From: an uncultured Mycoplasmatota bacterium
GTDB taxonomy: Bacteria > Bacillota_I > Bacilli_A > RF39 > UBA660
Reading direction: 5' to 3'
DNA: 42,010 nt
Assembly: GCA_900554315.1 (NCBI GenBank)
Contig: USGP01000009.1
Span: 1 to 42,010 of the forward strand
The notes under the pieces: generated by a model
Seen by the model: the letters and a program-made list of their open reading frames with translations, nothing else
What the model was told of the DNA's origin: nothing
Database searches by the model: none
Translations under genes and position numbers: made by a program
Part shown: positions 1-7,783 of the stretch, in pieces
How positions within the stretch are numbered: the stretch's first letter is position 1
How the letters are laid out: each line of letters begins with the position of its first letter

Positions 1-150
1 AACGAGTTTAGAAATTACACCTTCCATCAAAGGGAAAAAATTCTGAAACTCCGGAGAAGGCAACGCTTCTAAAATATCTTTTTCATCTTGCAATAATACA
101 ATAGAACTATAATAAGAATCTCTTAATTTTTCTAACTCTTCATCTACCAT
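1..150 (-). CDS. Hypothetical protein, N-terminal fragment cut by window edge
   Basis: An open frame begins with ATG at 150 and runs leftward off the window, giving 50 codons starting MVDEELEKLRDSYYSS. An AGGAGA Shine-Dalgarno site lies 6 to 7 bases upstream of the ATG, so the start is well supported. The visible part is acidic, probably helical, and has no signal peptide or membrane segment. I do not recognise the family. It is divergent from the two-component system that starts at 282, and the roughly 130 bases between them must hold both promoters. Confidence 0.6.
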   Translation of the reverse strand, partial: MVDEELEKLRDSYYSSIVLLQDEKDILEALPSPEFQNFFPLMEGVISKLV

Positions 151-252
151 AAAGTATCTCCTAATCACATTTAAATTATAATATAAAACAATTATTTTGG
201 CAAAAGAATCCATATTTTTCTCTATTTTTCACGCAATTTACACATTATTTAG

Positions 253-274
253 TATAATATTACTACAGGGAGGG
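253..274 (+). promoter_or_regulatory. -10 box and RBS of the first two-component operon
   Basis: A perfect TATAAT lies at 253–258. A TTTACA at 237–242 is only 10 bases away, too close to act as its -35, and no good -35 is seen at 17 bases. This may be an activator-dependent promoter. A strong AGGGAGGG ribosome site follows at 267–274, seven bases before the ATG at 282. Confidence 0.45.
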
Positions 275-281
275 ATTTCAA

Positions 282-956
282 ATGAAAATATTAGTTGTCG
301 ATGACGAAGCAAGAATTCGTGACGTCATAAAAGAATATTGTGCTGCTAATCATTATACTACCGATGAAGCAGCAAGCGGAAAAGAAGCTTTAAACAAGCT
401 ACAAACCAATACTTATGACTTTATGGTATTAGATATAATGATGCCAGAAATGGATGGTTATACATTGCTAGAACAACTTCCTGAAAATAAAAGAATCCCT
501 ACTCTTGTACTATCAGCAAGAGGCGAAGAAGTAGATAAACTACGAGGATTTGAATTAGGAATTGATGACTATTTAACGAAACCATTCTCACCAAAAGAGT
601 TAATAGCCAGAATCAAAGCAATCTATAATCGATCAAACCAAAATTTACCCAATATATATAAACTCAATACTCTCGAACTTAACTTTTCCGCACACACTTT
701 AAAAATAGACAACAAATTAATCAATGTTACTCCGAAGGAATTTGAAATCCTTACCTATTTAATTAAAAACAAAGGAATTGCTATATCAAGAGAACAATTA
801 TTATCAAGATTATGGGGATATGATTACTTTGGCGATGACAGAACCATTGATACTCATATCAAAATGCTTCGAAATAACTTAGGCCAGTACAGAGATCACA
901 TTGTTACTGTACGAGGAACTGGCTATAAATTCATAGAAAAAAATGAAGAAGAATAG
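282..956 (+). CDS. OmpR/PhoB-family response regulator
   Basis: This is a 224-aa two-domain response regulator. The receiver domain (about residues 1–118) has the acidic pair D7/D8, the phospho-acceptor D51 in VLDIMMPEMDG, and the conserved K100 in LTKPF. A winged-helix DNA-binding domain of the OmpR type follows (about 128–222), ending in the usual GTGYKF signature. The start follows an AGGGAGGG ribosome site. The next gene overlaps it by 14 bases and encodes the cognate histidine kinase, so the pair is translated together. The target genes are not evident; neither neighbour on the opposite strand suggests a regulon. The assignment to family is firm, the signal unknown. Confidence 0.93.
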   Translation: MKILVVDDEARIRDVIKEYCAANHYTTDEAASGKEALNKLQTNTYDFMVLDIMMPEMDGYTLLEQLPENKRIPTLVLSARGEEVDKLRGFELGIDDYLTKPFSPKELIARIKAIYNRSNQNLPNIYKLNTLELNFSAHTLKIDNKLINVTPKEFEILTYLIKNKGIAISREQLLSRLWGYDYFGDDRTIDTHIKMLRNNLGQYRDHIVTVRGTGYKFIEKNEEE

Positions 957-2352
957 TCTACATATAAAGATATGGCAATACTTTTTAATATTTTCACTAC
1001 TAATATTGGGATTCCTATGGGCATTCCAAGTTCTTTTTTTAAATCAGTTTTATCGCATGAGTAAAACAAAAGATATTGCATCAGTCGCAAACACACTAGA
1101 AAGATACAAAAACAATGAAAATATCGCTTCGATTATTGATAAAGAAGCAATGAACAAGAGTGTTTGTGTAGAAGTAGTTAACGAAAAAGTAAATACCATT
1201 TATGCATCCACTTACTTTGGAAAAGGCTGTGTATCAGGAAAAGAACAAAGTCTAGAATATAAACAAGATTTTATAAAAAGTAATAAAGACAGACAAACAT
1301 ATGAATTAATTAATCCTATGTTTGACAACAGAACCTTAGTTCAAGCAATAAAACTAGATAATGAAAACTATGCATTTATCAATACTTCTATGGATCCAAT
1401 CGATGGAACCATAAACATACTTCAAAAACAATTAATATTAGTAACAATTATTGTCTTAATTTTATCTTTCATCATAGCCTATTTCATTTCAAGACATATT
1501 TCAGAACCAATTGTCCAAATGAATAAGGCTGCGAAAGGTCTAGCAAAAGGAGAATTTAACGTATCCTTCAACTCAGAAGAAGATATAAACGAATTGAATG
1601 AACTAGCAACAACTCTAAATTACGCAAAAGACGAATTAGAAAAAACAGATGAACTAAGACAAGATTTAATGGCCAATGTATCACACGATTTAAAAACCCC
1701 ACTTACTATGATAAAAGCCTATGCTGAAATGAGTAGAGATTTACACACAAATAGTAAGAAAAAACAAAAAGAAGACATGGACATTATCATTAGTGAAGTA
1801 GATAGACTTACAATCTTAGTAAATGATATTCTGGAACTATCAAGTATGCAATCTAGTATCAATGACTTACAAAAAGAAGACTTTGGCTTAATTCATTTAA
1901 CAGAAGAAATACTTCACCGATACAAAGTATTACAAGAAACAGAAAATTATCAATTTGAATTTAATCATGAAGAAAAAGAACTTATGATAAATGCCGATAA
2001 AAAGAAAATAGAACAAGTAATTTATAACTTAGTTAACAACGCCATTAATTATACTGGTGATGATAACAAAGTAATTATAAATATTATAAAAGAAAAAAAT
2101 GATATTCTAATAGAAATTAAAGATACCGGAAAAGGAATTAAAGAAGAAGATTTACCATACATCTGGGACAAATACTACAAAAACAAAAAGAAACATAAAC
2201 GTAATCTAGTTGGTACTGGCTTAGGATTATCGATTGTTAAAAATGCTTTACAACAACATAATTTTGATTTTGGAGTTACCTCAGAAAAAGATAAAGGAAG
2301 TACCTTCTACTTTAAAATACCAGAAGAAAGTATAATAAAAGGAAAAAAATAA
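943..2352 (+). CDS. Membrane sensor histidine kinase
   Basis: A 469-aa sensor kinase that should autophosphorylate and pass phosphate to the regulator encoded just upstream. A transmembrane helix spans about residues 12–34. An extracytoplasmic sensor region of about 120 residues follows, with two cysteines (C75, C96) that could form a disulfide. A second helix lies at about 163–182, then a HAMP linker. The HisKA domain has phospho-acceptor H248 in NVSHDLKTPL. The HATPase domain shows the N box (NLVNNAINY), DTGKGI and GTGLGLSIV. The start overlaps the regulator by 14 bases and has no clear ribosome site of its own, which suggests translational coupling. The sensed signal is unknown. A terminator hairpin follows directly. 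Confidence 0.93.
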   Translation: MKKNSLHIKIWQYFLIFSLLILGFLWAFQVLFLNQFYRMSKTKDIASVANTLERYKNNENIASIIDKEAMNKSVCVEVVNEKVNTIYASTYFGKGCVSGKEQSLEYKQDFIKSNKDRQTYELINPMFDNRTLVQAIKLDNENYAFINTSMDPIDGTINILQKQLILVTIIVLILSFIIAYFISRHISEPIVQMNKAAKGLAKGEFNVSFNSEEDINELNELATTLNYAKDELEKTDELRQDLMANVSHDLKTPLTMIKAYAEMSRDLHTNSKKKQKEDMDIIISEVDRLTILVNDILELSSMQSSINDLQKEDFGLIHLTEEILHRYKVLQETENYQFEFNHEEKELMINADKKKIEQVIYNLVNNAINYTGDDNKVIINIIKEKNDILIEIKDTGKGIKEEDLPYIWDKYYKNKKKHKRNLVGTGLGLSIVKNALQQHNFDFGVTSEKDKGSTFYFKIPEESIIKGKK

Positions 2353-2375
2353 AAAGCTCATAAAAGAGCTTTTTT
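2351..2375. terminator. Bidirectional intrinsic terminator
   Basis: A nine-base stem AAAAAGCTC (2351–2359) pairs with GAGCTTTTT (2366–2374) around a six-base loop. It is flanked by A and T runs on either side. It sits between two convergent genes, overlaps the stop codon of the leftward gene, and can serve both strands. Confidence 0.8.
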
Positions 2376-3297
2376 ATATTGGTAATTCGCCATTCAACAT
2401 CGCTTCATCCATATTATCTAACAAATCAATAATCTTATCAGCAAAAGCTTTATTATAAATAAAAACAGCATTAGTAGAAGAATAAAGAGACGTAAAAGCA
2501 GATTTCTCAAGAATTGGAATCAAAAACATTTTATCATTGGCTGTAACTCGCAACGTCATTTCATAGCAACTATTTTTATTTGCTGTTAATCTTGTTCTAC
2601 GATTACTCCTCTTCTCTTTTACTACCATATCATCAATTAGTAGTTCATAATTTTTAATATCACGAATCATATATTTATAATGAAAATCTTTGCAATGAAA
2701 AACAAGTTCATGATTTTCTCCAACACTAACACCAGAACCAATATCATTAATCAAACATATTTTAGGAACGGTACCACAAAATTCTCCTAGGCGATTAGTA
2801 ATTGTCTCATTTCGATAAGTAGAATCATGCAAAAGTTGAACAAAAGGAACAATCATATCACTTACACCATTCACAACAAATAGCATATTCGCAATATACA
2901 AAACCTGACTCATTACCCCGCCTTTAATAACCTCAGCATCTAAATCAGAATATTGATATTTTAAATACCCATTAGAATGAATTAACCATAAATACTTCGT
3001 AGTAGGAACAAAATAAAACTTTACATTACTCTTACACTCTGTTGCATACAAACAAGAAAGACAAATCTCATCAATAGGAATTAACCCTCTTATTAAAACA
3101 GCATCTTTTTCATTTAAATCAGGACACATCTTCATTAACAATTTATGACTGATAGTCAAATCTTTTTTTTCTACTGAAGTATAAGAATAAAAAGTAGGTA
3201 AAGAATATACTTTAGGAAGTAGCTCTTGATACCTGATATCAGCATTCTTCATCTCTTGATACTTCTCTTGAATTCCACTAAAAAACTTCTTTAACAT
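2374..3297 (-). CDS. Hypothetical cytoplasmic protein
   Basis: A protein of 307 residues with no family I recognise. I take ATG at 3297 as start because GGGTGAT lies a few bases upstream; a longer GTG start at 3306 lacks a site. There is no signal peptide or clear membrane segment. The first 25 residues look amphipathic (MLKKFFSGIQEKYQEMKNAD). A small cysteine cluster, CLSCLYATEC, occurs at residues 79–88 and could bind metal, but this is speculation. The rest reads as mixed alpha/beta with no catalytic signature. It faces the first two-component system tail to tail and lies downstream of the helicase gene, separated from it by a terminator, so it is probably its own unit. Confidence 0.6.
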   Translation of the reverse strand: MLKKFFSGIQEKYQEMKNADIRYQELLPKVYSLPTFYSYTSVEKKDLTISHKLLMKMCPDLNEKDAVLIRGLIPIDEICLSCLYATECKSNVKFYFVPTTKYLWLIHSNGYLKYQYSDLDAEVIKGGVMSQVLYIANMLFVVNGVSDMIVPFVQLLHDSTYRNETITNRLGEFCGTVPKICLINDIGSGVSVGENHELVFHCKDFHYKYMIRDIKNYELLIDDMVVKEKRSNRRTRLTANKNSCYEMTLRVTANDKMFLIPILEKSAFTSLYSSTNAVFIYNKAFADKIIDLLDNMDEAMLNGELPI

Positions 3298-3352
3298 TCC
3301 TATCACCCATCGCGTTATCTTATTATAAAAATATTATAACATACATAAAAGA

Positions 3353-3390
3353 AAAAGTACTAATCCTTTTTCTATAGAAATAGTACTTTT
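3353..3390 (-). terminator. Terminator of the helicase gene
   Basis: AAAAGTACTA (3353–3362) pairs with TAGTACTTTT (3381–3390) over an 18-base loop that can itself fold. Read leftward, the stem is followed by a short T run. It overlaps the stop codon of the helicase gene at 3389. Confidence 0.65.
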
Positions 3391-5419
3391 AATTATAAAT
3401 ATATAATTCATGTTGTGCTCTTGTACAAGCAACATATAAAAGATTTCTTTCATTAGATTTATAAGAATTCTGTCTATCATTATATAAAATAACACTATCA
3501 AATTCTAATCCCTTAGCTAAATAAGCAGGAACTAAAATCAAATCTCTCCTAAAATTCTTTGTGTCTAAAGTAATATAAGAAATATTAATATAATCTTTTA
3601 ATAATAAATAAATCTTTTCTGCTTCTACATCATCCTTAGTAATTACCGCAACACTAGAATATTCTTTCTGTAACTTTTCAATATCCAATAACAATTGTTC
3701 TTGTAAATTAGAAATGTTTTTTCTAAATATAACAGGTTTATGATCATCTTTACGAATCGCATTTACATGATGTAAATTTAAAATCTTATTTGTATAATCT
3801 ATAATTTCAGGAGATGAGCGATAAGTCTTTAACAATTCAATATACTTACTATCATTTTTAAATAAAGGTGATAACTCTTCTAAAGAATCATAATGATAAT
3901 ATGGATTAATATTCTGATTGACATCTCCCAAAATCGTAAAATCTGCTCTACCAAATATTTTAGAAATCATAATATATTGCAACTTATTATAGTCTTGTGC
4001 CTCATCAATAACAACCTGTTTAATCTGCGACTCATAAGGGAATCCTGCTAACACCCCTTTCACATAGGAAAAAAGTAAAGCATCTTCATAATAAATTGTC
4101 TTACGTTTAATAAATTGATCAATTTCTCTCTCACTCAAACTAACCTTACAATAAGGACTTAAATAAAAATTACGATATATCTCTTTAAAATCCTTCTTAA
4201 AATTAGCATGCTCTTTTAATAACTTTCTAAAAGTACCAGTCTTTTTACCACTACCATGATAAAATTGAGAAGAAAGTCTTTTAGCAATTTCATCAACTCT
4301 TTCAAATAATGGAAGACGATCATACTTATAATGTAACAATTGATTAATCTCATCTTTATTTACAACATGAATATCAGCTTCCGTAAAAGATTCTATAAAT
4401 TTAGCAGTAGAAATATAATGTTCTAAATATTGATTCATATCCTCAATAATTTCATCACTTTGCTTATAACGAATCAAATCGACATTTGGAACTTGATAAG
4501 TATAATATCTAGCAACAAAATCTGTAAATGCTTCTACATCTTTGTACTCAGTAATACTATAAGACATATAATCATGGAAAGTTGTTTGCAAAGTATTATC
4601 TTCTCCTAAAGATGGCAAAACATCAGAAATATACTCAGTAAAAATTGGGTTAGGAGAAAAAATCAAAATATGATTACTAGTTAAATTTTCTAATCGATAA
4701 AGTAAAAAAGCAATCCTATGTAAAGCAACTGTTGTCTTACCAGAGCCAGCAATTCCCTGAACGATCAAATTATGATCTTCCAGATTTCGAATAACCTGAT
4801 TTTGTTCTTGCTGAATCGTATTAACAACATTTTTCATCTTATCACTAGATTCTCTTGCTAGTACTTCCTGTAATACTTCATCATCAATATTTAAAGAATT
4901 ATCAAAAACACCAACAAGCTTTCCATTTTCAATTTTATATTGGCGTTTTCTTTTTAATTCTCCATAATAAGTTCCACCTGGCGCAACATAAGAGCAAGGC
5001 CCAACTTCATAATCATAAAACAAACTACAAATAGGACTACGCCAATCATATAAAATATTATTAAAATTATCATCTGTTAAATACGTTAAAGAAATATAAA
5101 TATTCCATATCTTATTATGTTCATCTTTAAACACAATAGATGCAAAATAAGGTTTGTTTTTAATTTGATTTAATCTTCTAAAATACTCTCTACGCTGTAA
5201 TACCTTTTCTGCTTCTTGACTAGTAGCAGCCATAACTTGCTGCATTTCACCTTCATCAAAGCTACTAGAATTTTCCCACATTAATTTCTTAAACTCTGTA
5301 AAATTCTCTTCATCCTGAAACACATCAGCACCAAGCTCTTCTAGGGTATCACCAAGAAGTTTTTTTACTTTCTGTAATATTAATTCTTCTTTCTTATACT
5401 CTTCACGAGAAATTCCCAT
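3389..5419 (-). CDS. helD: HelD-like UvrD-family helicase (RNA polymerase recycling)
   Basis: A 676-residue superfamily 1 ATPase. The N-terminal 80 residues are charged and coiled-coil-like, as in HelD, where this arm enters RNA polymerase. A characteristic YDWRSPI motif follows at about 124–130. The ATPase part shows Walker A GIAGSGKTT (222–230), Walker B VVIDEAQD (469–476), the GDVNQNI motif at about 498–504 and the C-terminal VACTRAQHELYIY. HelD proteins dissociate stalled RNA polymerase from DNA and some are linked to rifamycin tolerance. At 676 residues it is somewhat shorter than I recall for Bacillus HelD. A GGAGG ribosome site precedes ATG 5419. The upstream leader holds a promoter and then a terminator hairpin, which suggests attenuation (see regulatory entries). 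Confidence 0.85.
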   Translation of the reverse strand: MGISREEYKKEELILQKVKKLLGDTLEELGADVFQDEENFTEFKKLMWENSSSFDEGEMQQVMAATSQEAEKVLQRREYFRRLNQIKNKPYFASIVFKDEHNKIWNIYISLTYLTDDNFNNILYDWRSPICSLFYDYEVGPCSYVAPGGTYYGELKRKRQYKIENGKLVGVFDNSLNIDDEVLQEVLARESSDKMKNVVNTIQQEQNQVIRNLEDHNLIVQGIAGSGKTTVALHRIAFLLYRLENLTSNHILIFSPNPIFTEYISDVLPSLGEDNTLQTTFHDYMSYSITEYKDVEAFTDFVARYYTYQVPNVDLIRYKQSDEIIEDMNQYLEHYISTAKFIESFTEADIHVVNKDEINQLLHYKYDRLPLFERVDEIAKRLSSQFYHGSGKKTGTFRKLLKEHANFKKDFKEIYRNFYLSPYCKVSLSEREIDQFIKRKTIYYEDALLFSYVKGVLAGFPYESQIKQVVIDEAQDYNKLQYIMISKIFGRADFTILGDVNQNINPYYHYDSLEELSPLFKNDSKYIELLKTYRSSPEIIDYTNKILNLHHVNAIRKDDHKPVIFRKNISNLQEQLLLDIEKLQKEYSSVAVITKDDVEAEKIYLLLKDYINISYITLDTKNFRRDLILVPAYLAKGLEFDSVILYNDRQNSYKSNERNLLYVACTRAQHELYIYN

Positions 5420-5460
5420 ACATACCTCCTTACTATTCGAAAACCAAACAAAGCAAAAAA

Positions 5461-5479
5461 ACTACATATTTCATGTAGT
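5461..5479 (-). terminator. Intrinsic terminator in the helD leader or at the end of the pilin operon
   Basis: ACTACAT (5461–5467) and ATGTAGT (5473–5479) form a seven-base stem with a five-base loop, followed leftward by seven Ts. It can end the transcript of the pilin operon whose last stop is at 5554. It also lies downstream of a promoter at 5516–5544 and upstream of the helD ribosome site, so it could act as an attenuator. Confidence 0.75.
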
Positions 5480-5515
5480 ACACTACTCTATGTAATTTTT
5501 CAAAACGTCTATTTG

Positions 5516-5544
5516 AATATATCATAATAAAGAAAAGGATACAA
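5516..5544 (-). promoter_or_regulatory. Predicted helD promoter upstream of a terminator
   Basis: Reading leftward, TTGTAT (5539–5544) is followed after 17 bases by TATATT (5516–5521), with TGA directly before the -10 as in extended -10 promoters. Transcription would start near 5509. The transcript must pass the 5461–5479 hairpin to reach helD. Confidence 0.5.
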
Positions 5545-5553
5545 CACTTTTCT

Positions 5554-6057
5554 CTAACTAACTAAATTTTTTTCATATTCTGCTAATTCATCAGGACTAG
5601 GATAAGAAAGTTGATAATCATCAGCATATACAATATCTTCATCTAAATAATTAACAATAGCTTTAGTTTTTTCACCAGCTTTTATTTCAGGATAATACAT
5701 AACCAATACAACTTCTTTGCCATTTGTTTGAAAATTAAGATGAACAAATCCAGCCGGAAAAGTATGAGAACTTTCATTCCGAATAGTAGACACAATAGAA
5801 CCATTGTTAGACTCTTTGATAAAACTATTATCCATCTTTAAAATACAAAAATCATCTAAGCAATGCTTCTTCAACAACTTTTTAGAAGAATTAGTGATAA
5901 GATTATCCTTTAATGATTGAGGTACTTTCTCTGACTTAGAAGCACTATTTTTAATATTTGAGGAAAAAAGATTCAAAATAAATCCAAAGATTACTAATAG
6001 TACTCCCAAAATAATAGCTACTATAGATATTTTTATCAATATTTTTTTCTTACTCAT
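5554..6057 (-). CDS. Membrane-anchored protein downstream of pilin, unknown function
   Basis: A 167-residue protein with a lysine-rich N terminus and one transmembrane helix (about residues 8–32), then an extracytoplasmic domain. The domain holds two cysteines a few residues apart (KHCLDDFCIL). The region resembles a small beta-rich domain, with the stretch NESSHTFPAGFVHLNFQ, but I do not recognise a family. The start ATG at 6057 overlaps the stop of the prepilin gene as TAATG, with AAAGGTGG upstream, so the two are translationally coupled. The second pilin locus has the same arrangement: prepilin, then a single-pass membrane protein. I infer a pilus-related partner, perhaps in assembly or anchoring. 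Direct evidence is only position and topology. Confidence 0.7.
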   Translation of the reverse strand: MSKKKILIKISIVAIILGVLLVIFGFILNLFSSNIKNSASKSEKVPQSLKDNLITNSSKKLLKKHCLDDFCILKMDNSFIKESNNGSIVSTIRNESSHTFPAGFVHLNFQTNGKEVVLVMYYPEIKAGEKTKAIVNYLDEDIVYADDYQLSYPSPDELAEYEKNLVS

Positions 6058-7763
6058 TAGCACGGTACCACCTTTTTCGTATTATCATCGATACAAGTCC
6101 ACCCGTCTCGTTCTGTATAAGGAGCAACAGGGCATATCCAATTATAATCAGTTGCTTTATAAACATTTCCATTACTATCAGAACAATAATGCTGATAATA
6201 TTGTGTCAAGCCATAATGAACGCCTGGACCTGAACATGACCAAGGATACGGAGCAGGATACTTATGATTACCACGAATATTACAATTATTAGTAGGAACT
6301 GGTGGTGAACAAGAAATACCAGTATCACAAGAAGTAGGGTTAGCATTCGTATTAGTAGAACATACTCTACCGTCAATTCCTATTTGTGAAATAGTTTCAT
6401 ATTTCGTACCAATTCCACAATTATTAGGAGCAATGCATCCACTCCAACCATCAGAACGTGGTTTCGTAGTACTACAACAATCCATCGTATTACAACTAAC
6501 TACCTGAGTAGTAGTACCACAACTATGTCCGGTAAAATGTTCATCAGCTAAAGGCCTCTGCTGTGTTAAAGTACCTCCACCACAAGAACGAGAACAAGAA
6601 GTAATATTAGACCAATTACCAACTTGTATTTTATCAGTACAATACTTATAAACTTTATATGTTACAGATTTATTAGTTTTATTACCTGCAGGATCTTGAA
6701 TAGTAATATAAACCGTTCTATTTTTACCATCATAATCACCATCTAACTTCCAATCAATAGAAGATTGATAATTCTGCCATTTACCACCAGTTTCATACCC
6801 TTTATTAGAAATATACATCTTAGATACACTAACATTGTCATTACCATGAATATCCAAACGAACATCCAAAGAATGATAACTATTTTGACTAGAAGAAACA
6901 GAAGGAGATAAAGTTGGTGGTTCATTATCAATTAAATACGTTTGAGCACTAATTCCTGTATAACGAACATTTCCATAATAATCTTGTACCCCATAATTAG
7001 AAGCTTTATCATTAGGTTCCAAAACCAACTGATAGTTTCCACTATCTTTTTGATCACGTGGAACTTCCTTTTTCTTTAACTTATAAATCAAATTATTTAA
7101 ATTTTTACTAGCTTTATTATTAAAATTATGAACATAAGATTCACTATCTCCTGTACTAAGGTTCTTCCAAGTCCACTTAACAGAAATATTCTTATTCAAC
7201 CCTTCTCCATCATTAACAGCAACAGAAACGCCTAAAGTATTAACTAATCTTTCTGCATTATACCACTGATTTTTACTGCTAGTAGGAGAAATCTTTAATT
7301 CTGGTGGTTCTCCTGTTGGACTGAAGTCTCCTGTACAAACACGATCTGGATTATCGTCAGAATCATTATTACGATAAACAACTTCATTATTCTTACGACA
7401 AGTAATATTCGTTACATAATAATATTTTTTATTCTCTTTGGTAACATAGACTAACGTTTCATCATCCCTAGAACAATCTACACCCTTTTCTCCAAAGTTC
7501 TGAATCAAATCATCAGTTTTCAACATACCATAAGTAATAGTAACACAGCCAGATTCCTGATTTCCAAATAAATCTCTCTCATGAGTATCAATATATACTT
7601 TAGCAGCTGCCTCTATTGCTTCTTTATAAGAATCATATTTTTTATTCTTATTTTCTTGCTGAATATTACTGATTTGTGGCAAAGCCATAATCAAAATTAC
7701 TCCTAGTATCGCAATCACAACAATAAGTTCTACCAAAGTAAAACCATATTTATTTCTCTCCAC
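6057..7763 (-). CDS. Large modular type IV prepilin with thrombospondin-like segment
   Basis: A 568-residue prepilin. The class III signal is clear: cleavage between G7 and F8 in KYGFTLVELIVV, with E at +5 of the mature protein and a hydrophobic helix to about residue 30. A Cys-containing N-terminal pilin-like region follows (SGCVTITYGMLK), shared with the prepilin at 10642. An Ig-like segment with GLNKNISVKWTW and EPPTLSP spans about 150–375. A segment at 383–429 matches the thrombospondin type 1 pattern (WSNITSCSRSCGGG, then spaced cysteines). The last 140 residues are rich in Cys, Trp and Pro. Common pilins have 130–200 residues, so this one is exceptional. The start is GTG 7763 with GGGTGAT upstream. 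It is co-transcribed with the phosphohexomutase 20 bases upstream. An adhesive tip or shaft subunit is likely. Confidence 0.85.
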   Translation of the reverse strand: MERNKYGFTLVELIVVIAILGVILIMALPQISNIQQENKNKKYDSYKEAIEAAAKVYIDTHERDLFGNQESGCVTITYGMLKTDDLIQNFGEKGVDCSRDDETLVYVTKENKKYYYVTNITCRKNNEVVYRNNDSDDNPDRVCTGDFSPTGEPPELKISPTSSKNQWYNAERLVNTLGVSVAVNDGEGLNKNISVKWTWKNLSTGDSESYVHNFNNKASKNLNNLIYKLKKKEVPRDQKDSGNYQLVLEPNDKASNYGVQDYYGNVRYTGISAQTYLIDNEPPTLSPSVSSSQNSYHSLDVRLDIHGNDNVSVSKMYISNKGYETGGKWQNYQSSIDWKLDGDYDGKNRTVYITIQDPAGNKTNKSVTYKVYKYCTDKIQVGNWSNITSCSRSCGGGTLTQQRPLADEHFTGHSCGTTTQVVSCNTMDCCSTTKPRSDGWSGCIAPNNCGIGTKYETISQIGIDGRVCSTNTNANPTSCDTGISCSPPVPTNNCNIRGNHKYPAPYPWSCSGPGVHYGLTQYYQHYCSDSNGNVYKATDYNWICPVAPYTERDGWTCIDDNTKKVVPC

Positions 7764-7783
7764 TTAGCATCACCCGCTTCATC

